Notes under the pieces: model-generated | Database searches by the model: none | What the model was told of the DNA's origin: nothing | What the model saw: only the letters and a program-made list of their open reading frames with translations | NCBI RefSeq assembly: GCF_028401425.1 | Contig: NZ_JAQOMS010000002.1 | Location: 2,294,001 to 2,358,000 of the forward strand | Length of the DNA: 64,000 nt | DNA from: Psychrosphaera algicola | GTDB lineage: Bacteria; Pseudomonadota; Gammaproteobacteria; Enterobacterales; Alteromonadaceae | Reading direction: 5' to 3' | In this document: one piece after another, positions 55,406 through 64,000 of the stretch | Layout of the letters: every line of letters begins with the position of its first letter | How positions within the stretch are numbered: position 1 is the stretch's first letter | Program-made: the position numbers and the translations under genes

Positions 55406-56041
55406 TTGAAACCAACGACTAACTCAGCAAAACGTGGCAAAAATCAAAGGTCAAAATCAGCACAATCAGGTGAGATCAGAATTATTGGTGGCCAATGGCG
55501 GGGACGAAAATTAAAAGTTCACGACAAAGAGGGCTTACGCCCAACAACAGATAGGTTAAAAGAAACCGTTTTTAACTGGCTGATGACCCACACTCGTGAC
55601 GCTTTGGTTCTCGATTGTTTTGCTGGCGCAGGTTCTCTTGGATTCGAGGCTGCTTCACGTCACGCAAAGCAGGTGTATTGCATTGAAAAAGATAAAACCG
55701 CGGCATCCCAGTTAACGAGCAATGTCAAACTTCTCGGTGCACAACAACAAATTACCGTTTTGCAGGGTGACTTTTTTACGCAGCAGCAAATTTTAAATTT
55801 TCAGTTTGACCTTATTTTTATTGATCCCCCTTTTAACAAAGGTTTCATGGACAAAGTTGTACCGTACTTGATTGACCACAAACTCATTGCTACAGGAGCT
55901 TTAGTTTATATCGAACAGGAAACGACATCTGATTTTGACTTGACGACAAATGCGTGGTCTGAACAATTTGAACAAATTAAAAATAAATCCGCGGGACAAG
56001 TCTCTGCCACTTTATATCGATTTATTGGTAACGACGCTTGA
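55406..56041 (+). CDS. rsmD: 16S rRNA (guanine966-N2)-methyltransferase RsmD
   Basis: Intact, 211 residues. The SAM-binding motif VLDCFAGAGSLGFEAASR and the catalytic IDPPFNKG ((N/D)PPF) are present, after the conserved RIIGGQWRGRKL and GLRPTTDRLKETVFNWL. The basic N-terminal extension is common in RsmD. The start is a TTG at 55406 with GAGGTA upstream. It is divergent from ftsY. Confidence 0.94.
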   Translation: MKPTTNSAKRGKNQRSKSAQSGEIRIIGGQWRGRKLKVHDKEGLRPTTDRLKETVFNWLMTHTRDALVLDCFAGAGSLGFEAASRHAKQVYCIEKDKTAASQLTSNVKLLGAQQQITVLQGDFFTQQQILNFQFDLIFIDPPFNKGFMDKVVPYLIDHKLIATGALVYIEQETTSDFDLTTNAWSEQFEQIKNKSAGQVSATLYRFIGNDA

Positions 56042-56145
56042 GTTTACAGAACAACATCTGTAAAACCCTGTAAAACACGAAGAGACTCAACGGACTGACA
56101 TTCATTCAATATAAATAGTCAAAATTAATAAGAATTAAATTACCT

Positions 56146-56949
56146 ATGCTTCAACAATACCAATCGTTTTATTCAAATTTCAGCAAAGCAAAATCCCTTA
56201 CAACCTTAAATAGTAAAGACCTTACTGCTTTGTTTTTATTCACCTTCAGCGCACATACTATGGCGATTGATGAGACCGAATCACTTCGACAACGTTCGCA
56301 AGATAAAACCCTATTTACCAATCTGTCTTTAGATTTATCCGGAAAAAGTGGTAACTCTGACACCGAAAATTTTGAGTTCGGTCTTTACCACTCACAGCGT
56401 CATGATAAACATTTTGGATTTATAATGGCTTCACGTGAATATGCAAAAAGTAATGGTGCAGAAAGCGCCAACAGCTCGTTTTTGCACTTTAGATACAATT
56501 ACTACTTTGCTAAAGAGAAGTCGTTTGAGCTATTTACTCAAAGTAACTTTGACGATTTTCGTTCACTTGAATCGAGAAATTTATTAGGGATATCCTATCG
56601 CCAAGAATTCCATAAAACCCACGCTTTTGGAGCCGGGTTGTTTAACGAGCACGAAAAGTACTTAGTAAATGATGATCCAACCAACTTTACCCAAACCCGT
56701 GCCAATCTTTATTGGGTATTTGCAAAACCATTAAGTAAATATGCAAACTTGGCGAATACCCTGTATTACCAACCAAATATAGAAGAGTTTGGCGACTGGC
56801 GGGCCTTTAATAAGTTTTCGATTAATTCGGCATTAACTGAAAATTTATATCTTAAATTTGGTGTTTTGATTGAACATAACAGTCAGCCTGTTTTAGATGT
56901 AGAAAAAACAGACATCAGCTACCGTGCAGGATTTGAATTCGAGTTTTAG
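56146..56949 (+). CDS. DUF481-like outer-membrane beta-barrel protein
   Basis: About 267 residues. A hydrophobic signal-like stretch ending SAHTMA (near residue 40) is unusually far from the ATG at 56146, so a later start or an N-terminal sequence error is possible. The rest alternates amphipathic strands (NLSLDLSGKSGNSDTENFEFGLYHS, LLGISYRQEF, YRAGFEFEF) and ends in Phe, as in outer-membrane barrels of the DUF481 (salt-induced) group. The function is unknown. A terminator follows 15 bp downstream. Confidence 0.65.
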   Translation: MLQQYQSFYSNFSKAKSLTTLNSKDLTALFLFTFSAHTMAIDETESLRQRSQDKTLFTNLSLDLSGKSGNSDTENFEFGLYHSQRHDKHFGFIMASREYAKSNGAESANSSFLHFRYNYYFAKEKSFELFTQSNFDDFRSLESRNLLGISYRQEFHKTHAFGAGLFNEHEKYLVNDDPTNFTQTRANLYWVFAKPLSKYANLANTLYYQPNIEEFGDWRAFNKFSINSALTENLYLKFGVLIEHNSQPVLDVEKTDISYRAGFEFEF

Positions 56950-56963
56950 TTTTTTACTCATTA

Positions 56964-56996
56964 AAAAAGAGGGTTTGAATAACCCTCTTTTATTTT
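56964..56996 (+). terminator. Rho-independent terminator
   Basis: AAAGAGGGTT and AACCCTCTTT pair across TGAAT and run into TTATTTT. The A run on the other side means it may also stop minus-strand transcription after DUF416. Confidence 0.85.
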
Positions 56997-57053
56997 GCCT
57001 TTCTAAGCTCTCGTTTCAGAGTGTTGCTTTGAGCGCCTATAATCCAATGGCCT

Positions 57054-57671
57054 TTAGACCTCGAACTCGATACCAATATTAGTAACACCATCGGCAAGGG
57101 CAAATTCAATTGCTTTTTGGCGAATCGATTTTGCATCAAGCTGTTTCAAAGGCAGGCTTTCAACAAAATCGATGGCACTGCTTAAAAATGCCATTTCATT
57201 TTGCATCAGCTCATGTTCGCGAACGGCGTCATTATCAAGTTCGGTGTCGGCTTGATATTCAATAAGGTGCACAATACATCCTTGAGATATTTTTGCTACG
57301 GCAACCGTATCTAAGTCATCTTCACTTTGTAAGCCATTGATGTACGATAAAACAGCGGTACAAAAATACAACGCTGGATAAACACCATACATATCAAATT
57401 CATGTTCGTCCGGTGTCAGCAATTCAATTTTATCTTCCATTGCCGACAAGCTGACTTTTGCCCCCTTCACCAACAAACGCTCCCACAAAGTATTAATCAT
57501 GTTGTCGAGATTATGTTCTTGAGGAAAATCGGTTACGTGGGCAAATAGATAATAATTAGGTTTCATGCGTTCAATTAACATCAAAGATATGATGCCTTGT
57601 TGCTTGTAACCTAACTCTCGAATACGTTGGAAGTTATTGGTTTTCGGTTTGTCGTTGGTTAATTTAGACAA
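57054..57671 (-). CDS. YjaG/DUF416 family protein
   Basis: About 206 residues, intact. The conserved DUF416 layout is visible: FQRIRELGYKQQGIISLMLIERMKPNYYLFA at the N-terminus, EFDMYGVYPALYFCTAVLSYI in the middle, and a helical C-terminus. I prefer the TTG at 57671 because GAGAGGA precedes it, over a longer form that would overlap the upstream gene. The function is unknown. It starts 13 bp after the stop of the large coiled-coil gene, suggesting an operon. Confidence 0.78.
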   Translation of the reverse strand: MSKLTNDKPKTNNFQRIRELGYKQQGIISLMLIERMKPNYYLFAHVTDFPQEHNLDNMINTLWERLLVKGAKVSLSAMEDKIELLTPDEHEFDMYGVYPALYFCTAVLSYINGLQSEDDLDTVAVAKISQGCIVHLIEYQADTELDNDAVREHELMQNEMAFLSSAIDFVESLPLKQLDAKSIRQKAIEFALADGVTNIGIEFEV

Positions 57672-57684
57672 AATGTTCCTCTCA

Positions 57685-60600
57685 TTATGGCTTCGGCTTC
57701 TGTAAAGCCTCGAGTTGCTGTTGGGCAAAATTGAATTTTAACCGATATTCCGTCACTTGGGTTTCCAATGCACCTACTTTTTCAGTTAATTCTAATTGCA
57801 AATCGTTATTTTCAGAACGAAGTTGTTTAATCACCTCACGCGCTTGCTCAACATCCGCTGCGGATTTTTCAGAGTTTAACGTTATGCGCTGCATGGTTAA
57901 TTCTTTGAGTTTCGATTTTGCTTTTTGTTCTTCTTCATTAGCAACATTAAGTTGCTCCATCAATATTTGCGAACGACGCTGCTGCTTTGTTAAATCGGCT
58001 TTCGTTTGAGTTAACTCAGACTGCGTTGCGACAAACTCTTCATCAACATGAGACAATTGACCTAGTGAATCTTCTAATCGAACTTTTAATTGGTCGTGTT
58101 CCATCTTCAAGCGACTATTCGTACCTTTTAATGCCTCGATCATTTCAGTCAGTTCAATATTGGTTTGGAATAGCTGATCCGATTGCTCATTACTAAAGCT
58201 CTGTATTGAGCTTAGTTGAGCTTGCAACATATGGATCTTCTTATCCGCGGCTTCATTCGCTTGCTCTAGCTTCACTGCGTCTTTTTGTAATTCGTCACTC
58301 CGCTGCTCAGCTTCACGTTTAGCCTGTTTAAGTACTTTAACTTCCTGCTCATCGAGACTGTGGTTTAGGTCTACTTGTTCTTGCAGCTCCGTTGTTAACT
58401 TTTTAGCTGACAACAATTCTTCAGTAAGACGCTTAATGTCTTCACGTTGTTTTTCATCGTTATTATTTGCAAGTTTAACTAAGTTACTGAGATCAACATT
58501 TGCCTCTTGTAACATAATTATTTGTTCGTCATTTGAATTGTCACTGTCAGCCTGCGAAGAGGCTAATCGAGCAACTTCCTGCTGAGCTTTAAAGAGTTCA
58601 CTTTGCAGTCGTTCTTTATCATCAAGTTGTTCTTGATTTTCGGTTTCCGCGGTTTTTAGTAACTGCTGGAAGCGACGATTCTCACGCATTAAATGATCGA
58701 TTTGATCACTATCAGCTTGTTGAGAATTATCAATCTCAATTTTTAGTTCTGCAATATCATGTCGTAATGCTTGTTCAGTTTTTAACGCTGAATCGGCAAA
58801 CGTTTTGGCTTGTTCTTGCAAATTGTCAATTTGTAACGTGAGTTGGTCATTCTCGGCAATAAGCTGATCTTGGAATTCAAACCGTGCATTAAGCTCAGTG
58901 TCCAGTCTTGCAACTTCCTTAGCTTGCTCTGCAAAACGATTTTGCTCCTAGGTAAGCTTGCTTTCCCAACTTTCAATAACTTGCTGATGTACCTTTTTCT
59001 CTTCTTCAACAGCCAGTCTAAACGCGTCAAACTCGGCCGTTTTAGCTTGTGCTTGCAGTTCGAGTTGCTCAAAGTTTTGAATTTGTATATTTAGTTCAGC
59101 TATTTTCTCGTCGAGCTGTGATTGCAACAAGTTTGCTTGTTGCTCTAAGGTCTGTTTTGTCTCGGCGAGCTGATCTTTTTCTGTTTGTAAATTCAGTTCT
59201 AGTTGGCTGTTTTTATCAGACAACTGTTGGATTTCATTTTCCAATTGCGCTTTATCAGTGAGTAAGGCTTGGTACTCAACGTTTGCAGTTTCTAAGGCTG
59301 CATTGACTTTGGAAATCTCAACCTCAAAATTTAATTCAGCCCGCTCAAATTCATTTCGCAACGCTGTATATTTACTGTCTGATTTACTAATGATCTCAGC
59401 GAGAACGGATTGCGTATTCTCACTTTCAGTCAACGATTCTTTAAGCGTTTCAATTTCAGTTTCGCGTTGTTGAATATCAGAATAGGTTACTTCAAGTTGG
59501 GCCTGTAACTCGTTATTTTGTTTCGTTAGACGCTGGAACGCGTCACTATTTGCGTCGCGAGTTTCATCTAATATACCGCTCAAATCATCACGTTGCTTTT
59601 GCAATGATTCGTATTGCTGAGCTAATAAATCACGTTCTTTACTGGTTTTATTTAACTGATTTTGAACTCCAATCAGTTCATCCGACAGATCCGAGTGGGC
59701 GAGTTGTTGTTGACTAAACTGCTCGCGCTTTTCGTCTTTAATTTGCTCTAGCGCTTGATGTAATTCAGTTTGCTCATTTTGCAATTCAACTATACGAGAT
59801 TCGAGGGTTTCAATATGACTTTCAAATTCATCTCGTTTCGCTTCAACAATGTGAAGTTGGTGCTGCAAAATGGCATTTTCCGTAGTTATTTGTGCTTAGG
59901 GCCTCTTTATGAGCTGCAACATTAACCTCTAAAGTCTGATTTAAATCCTCAACTTGCGCCGTAACTTGATCAATCGTTTGTGCTTTTAATTCTAATTCTG
60001 TTTCAACGGCATTAAGCTGAACAAGTTGCTGCGCTTTTTCTGCTTCAAGGCTTGTTACTTGCTCAGAATGTGACTCTTTTAAATCCGCTAACTCAGCATT
60101 AACTTGGCTATTTTCTGCGACTTGCTCCGCGAGTTTTTCCGCTAGAGCGTCAACTTCATTTTGCTTTGTGCTCAGATCATGAGTTGTTGCTTCAAGCTGC
60201 TGCTGAACTAAAGCTCGTCGCTCTTCTAATTCAGTGGCATCGGCTGTCAATATAGTGATCTGTTGCTGTAAGTCATCTACTTGAGAATTAATGGCCTTAA
60301 TTTCTGACTCATGGTCACTTTTAGCTAAAGCACTGGTGGACTCAGCACTAGCCAACTGTTCTTGCAATGAGGATAATTCGAGCTCGAGTTCACTTTTTTC
60401 ACTCGTTAGAAACTCAAGTTGTTTGCCTTGTTCAGATTTAACTTCATCCAATTCTGCTAATGACTTAGCCTGTTGCTCAAGTTGTTCACTTTTACTTTGT
60501 TCAATTTCAATGCGACTTGCTAATTCGCCTTGAGTTGCACTTTGTTGAGCAGCTAACGTATTGCTTTGCTCGCTGAGTTCTACTATTTGAGATTCTTTAG

Positions 60601-62329
60601 CTTGAAGTTCACGCTCTAAATCCGCGATTTGTCTATCGTAGGTCTGCTTAACTTTATTTGTATTTTCTTCGGCATCTTTTTTAGCCAATTCAAATGCTTC
60701 AAGTTGTGCTGCCGCCTCAGTTTGAAGCTTAACAATATCGCTTTGCGCATCATTAAATTGGCTTTCTAACTCATTGTAACGGGTATTTTGCTCCGCTTGA
60801 ACTTTGTCAATTGAGGTGACTTTGTCCTCTTGAAATTCTTGTTCGAGTTGCAGCCTTTGTTCGTTTAATTGCTTTTCAAGCTCAACACTAAAGTTGTCTT
60901 CAAGCTTTTTGACGTCTTCTTGGTGTTGAGATTTTGCAAATCTTAGTTCGCTACTCAGATCATCAAGATTTGACTTAGTATGCTGCGACTGCAATTTGAT
61001 TTCTGTCAGCTCGATACTTCGTGCTTCAAGGATTTCGAGCCGTTCAGCTTGTTCACTAATTGTCGTCTCAAGCTGAGTTTTAGTGTCGTTTAAAGAACTA
61101 AGTTGAAGTTCCAACGACTGAATGAGTTCACTTTTTTCAATTTCGCTTTGGCTGCTGTTAGCCAATTCGTTTTTTAACTGTTCAAACTCATTACATTGTT
61201 TTGCATGCTCAGACTGAAGGGCACTAAGGCCGGCAATATTTGTATCGCGTTCAAGTTGGAGATTAGCATTGTCTCCATGAAGTTGTTTTAGCTCTTCGTC
61301 TTGCTGCAATTTAGTATGTTCAAGTTCAGCTAACTGACTCTTCAATTGGTCAATTTGTGACGTTAATTGCGAAAATTGCTTGGCATCATCATTGAGATTG
61401 CTTTCAAATGTGAGGCGCTGCTTTTCTTTACTGTCCAGTAGATCTTTAAGTTCTCGAATTTCACTTAAGTAAGCTGTTTTATCGTCTACATGGCTTTTTG
61501 CGCCTTCTGCGACTTCAATTTCTAATTGAGCCACCTGCTGTGTTAAAGACGCTAAATCAATTTGACTTTGATTAACCTCTGCCTGCAATTCATCAATATT
61601 CAGAGCTTTTTCTTCACATTGCTGTTGCAACTCATCGTATTGTTTTTGCAATTCGATTTTAGCTGCTTGTTCACCACTGAGTTGTGAATGCAATTGAGAT
61701 ATTTGAGATTGAAAATCCGATTCTGAATCTCGTTCAGACGTCTGTGCTGAATTTAATTGCTGCTCCAAAGAAGCGTATTTGTCAGCGTCCTGCTGATAAG
61801 ACTGGCGCAGCGAATTAAGTTCTGCGTTGCGCTCGGCAAGCTCTTCTTTAGTTAAGTTAAGTTGCGCGGTCAGACTCTCCAAACGATTTTCACTGTCATC
61901 GTCTGCTTTAGGTGACAACTCTTCTAGCTGGTCGTTTAAGTCACCAATTTGGGTTGTTAACTGGCTCAGTGAAAGGTCTTTTGCAAATAATTGTTCCGAG
62001 TAATATTCGGCTTCTTGTTCAGCTTTAGCTAGACGTTTTTGCAAAGTTTGGATATCGGTGGAAATTTCAGTCGCCGAAAAAGTAACTTCATCATGAGATT
62101 CTTGGTCGGTGAGTTGCTGTGATAATGATAGTAAAGCGTCTTCAATTTCTTGCTTTTCTGCTTCCACATCTTCAAGCTGACTTTGAAGTTGAGTTTGAGA
62201 TTCGGTTAACTCGTCTAGAAGCGATGCGATACTAGATCGAACTTTAATAAAAGCTCTTTCATCTAAGGCTACAAACTGTTCAAATGTTAAATCCTCAAAT
62301 GGATTTTGAACAGGCTTCTTTTGCGACAA
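57685..62329 (-). CDS. Very long coiled-coil protein (about 1,550 residues), one frameshift and one in-frame TAG
   Basis: After a 30-residue head (NPFEDLTFEQFVALDERAFIKV) almost the whole protein is heptad-patterned helix rich in Gln, Glu, Leu and Ser, up to the C-terminal QQLEALQKPKP. No signal peptide, membrane helix or ATPase motif is seen, so it is not an SMC protein. The frame changes near 59895; CCTGG for the observed CCTAAG restores KEALAQITTENAILQHQ. A TAG at 58948-58950 is in frame and becomes CAG if CCCAGG is restored. I do not recognise the family; a cytoskeletal, scaffold or polar organiser role is possible. DUF416 follows 13 bp downstream. Confidence 0.7.
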
Positions 62330-62550
62330 TTTCCTAACCCCTAATTAAAATTGGAACGACAACTGAGTTTAAATAATAATAGTTTAGACTATTTTTTAAG
62401 TAACTATCAGTGCTAAATATTTTGTAAAATTTACACTCTACACAATAACAATAAAACCATTAAAATATAAACACTTTTTAATGCCATATAATTGATAATT
62501 AAGCATGCATATGCGTATTATTTAAATTCCACAACGATAAGTATTCGCAA

Positions 62551-62940
62551 ATGATCATAATGAATATCACGACCCCAGCTTTGCTGTTCCCTGCAATCTC
62601 ACTTTTACTGCTTGCTTACACCAATCGGTTTTTGGTTTTGGCCCAGCTAATTCGAGAACTAAATCAACGTAATAACAAGGGATTAGAGCAAGTAGTTAAA
62701 CGGCAAATATCTAATTTACGCATGCGTTTACTGTTGATCAGGGCGATGCAAACGGCTGGAGTACTCAGCTTTTTATTGTGCACTGTTGCCATGTTCCTTT
62801 TGTTTTTGGAGATGTCCCAAATTGGCACTGTGATTTTTGGCCTCAGTTTATTCACCTTAATGATGTCTTTGATTATCTCATTGTATGAAGTTCGAATTAG
62901 TACAAAAGCAATTGAAATAGAACTGGAATCTATGGAGTAA
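62551..62940 (+). CDS. DUF2721 family membrane protein
   Basis: Intact, about 129 residues. Three hydrophobic helices are visible: TPALLFPAISLLLLAYTNRF, TAGVLSFLLCTVAMFLLFL and IGTVIFGLSLFTLMMSLIISLYEV, with the DUF2721 segment RFLVLAQLIREL between the first two. An ATG at 62560 is an alternative start. The function is unknown. Confidence 0.75.
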   Translation: MIIMNITTPALLFPAISLLLLAYTNRFLVLAQLIRELNQRNNKGLEQVVKRQISNLRMRLLLIRAMQTAGVLSFLLCTVAMFLLFLEMSQIGTVIFGLSLFTLMMSLIISLYEVRISTKAIEIELESME

Positions 62941-63018
62941 ACGACTACATTTATAAAAGCGAAAGCGATATTTTGCCTCCAACAAACGTGTTTTAAAACA
63001 ACATCAGGGTAGAAATTA

Positions 63019-64000
63019 GTGAACGATTTTTTATTTGCAGACGAAACGATCAACGATGATGAAGCATCTAATAAAAGGCCTTGGAAGGTGCTTATTGTTG
63101 ATGACGAGCCTGATATTCATAATGTTACGAAATTGGTTTTAATGGGTTTTGAACTTGACGGTCAAGGGCTTGAACTGCTCCATGCTTATTCCGCTGCGGA
63201 AGCTGAAAAATAATATTAGAACAGTCCGACATTGCAGTCGGTTTCATTGACGTCGTTATGGAAACAAACGACGCTGGATTAAAGTTAATCAAATTTATAC
63301 GTGACGTGGTAAATAACCACACTATGAGACTCGTCTTGCGGACAGGTCAGTCTGGCGAAGCGCCAGAAGATACCGTTATAAAAGATTACGACATCAACGA
63401 TTACAAAAACAAAACCGAGCTCACTGCCAGCAAAATGAAAACTTTGATGTTCGCGACATTGCGATCTTATCGAGATATTCAAACTATCGAACACCACAAG
63501 CTCGGATTAGAACGCATAATATCTGCGACTATAAATTTTTTAGATTGCTCATCCTTGACCGAATTTGCATCGGCTGTTTTAGACCAAGTTGCTAATGTAA
63601 TGGGATTAAATCATTCAAAAATAATGTGTTGTGCTGCACTCAACAACCCTAAAAAGGCAGTCGATTTTAGATTATTGGCCCTAAGTGGCGTGCAATCAAG
63701 AGCAACAATTCACGACGAAACGCCTATGCCACCCGGTATCAGAGCTCTGCTTGAAAAAGCCCATGCGACACAATCATCAATTCGCGAAAAGGATCATTTT
63801 GTCGGCTATTTTGTAAATAATAGTGGCTTGGAAAATTTACTCTATGTCAGTCACGATCACGACTTAACCGATACTGATCACAATATTTTGGAGTTTTTAC
63901 CAATAATATTGCCGTGGCCTATGACAATATTCGAATGCGTGAAGTCGTTGAACATTCGCAAAAAGAACTTAGTTATATACTAGGTGAAGCAGTAGAGAAG
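63019..64000 (+). CDS. Response regulator with DUF3369 domain (3' partial, frameshifted)
   Basis: Begins at a GTG at 63019. A receiver domain covers residues 20-150: VLIVDDEPDIH (acidic pocket), FIDVVMETNDAGLKLI (phosphorylated Asp) and YKNKTEL (Lys). The following DUF3369 region (TATLRSYRDI-like LFATLRSYRDIQTIEHHKLGLERI, then a GAF-like fold) precedes a helix that runs off the window. Breaks near 63208 (A run; restores AEKIILEQSDIAVGF) and near 63902 (restores EFLTNIAVAYDNIRMREVVEHS). Family members end in HD-GYP, GGDEF or histidine-kinase domains; the output domain is not visible here. Confidence 0.8.

Noticed and set aside
12330..58950. Amber (TAG) recoding or programmed frameshifting
   Set aside because: The breaks are everywhere, lack slippery-site context, occur mostly in homopolymers or CCWGG sites, and affect housekeeping genes; sequence error explains them better.

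Overview
The window looks like chromosome from a marine gammaproteobacterium of the order Alteromonadales (a Colwelliaceae or Pseudoalteromonadaceae relative). The evidence is a low GC content judged by eye, protein sequences close to that group, and two gene clusters in the familiar gammaproteobacterial order: gpsA-secB-grxC-yibN // gpmI-envC-yibQ, and rpoH-ftsX-ftsE-ftsY // rsmD. No rRNA, tRNA, CRISPR array, insertion sequence or prophage was seen.

Layout. 1-5.2 kb: tail of a surface protein with a C-terminal sorting signal, hrpB, thpR, a glycosyltransferase and a PAP2 phosphatase. 5.2-12.2 kb: ppx-ppk polyphosphate operon with candidate Pho boxes, an LpxH-like phosphatase, a bifunctional OlsF-like acyltransferase and a VOC protein. 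12.3-17.4 kb: glyoxylate shunt (aceA, a divergent LysR regulator, glcB). 17.4-19.4 kb: a chemoreceptor. 19.6-42.7 kb: a same-strand locus of an MBL hydrolase, a TPR/beta-barrel outer-membrane protein, a FecR-domain protein, a giant lipoprotein of about 5,640 residues, a second MBL hydrolase and a GAF-HD-GYP protein. 42.7-57 kb: the two conserved housekeeping clusters plus DUF1569, DUF2797 and DUF481 genes. 57-64 kb: DUF416, a coiled-coil protein of about 1,550 residues, a DUF2721 membrane protein and the start of a REC-DUF3369 regulator.

Sequence quality matters for every reading here. Some 45-50 frameshifts or in-frame stops interrupt otherwise well conserved genes, including essential ones (rpoH, ftsE, gpsA, gpmI). 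Most are single-base changes in homopolymers. At least a dozen more fall where restoring a CCAGG or CCTGG site also restores the conserved protein. This points to uncorrected long-read error, part of it linked to CCWGG (Dcm-type) methylation, rather than gene decay. Genes are therefore given at full reconstructed extent, with breaks noted.

The most interesting biology is the 19.6-42.7 kb surface/signalling locus, with an exact 603-bp repeat array (five units of two alternating types) and a duplicated domain I do not recognise, and a perfect CIRCE (HrcA operator) palindrome directly upstream of rpoH.
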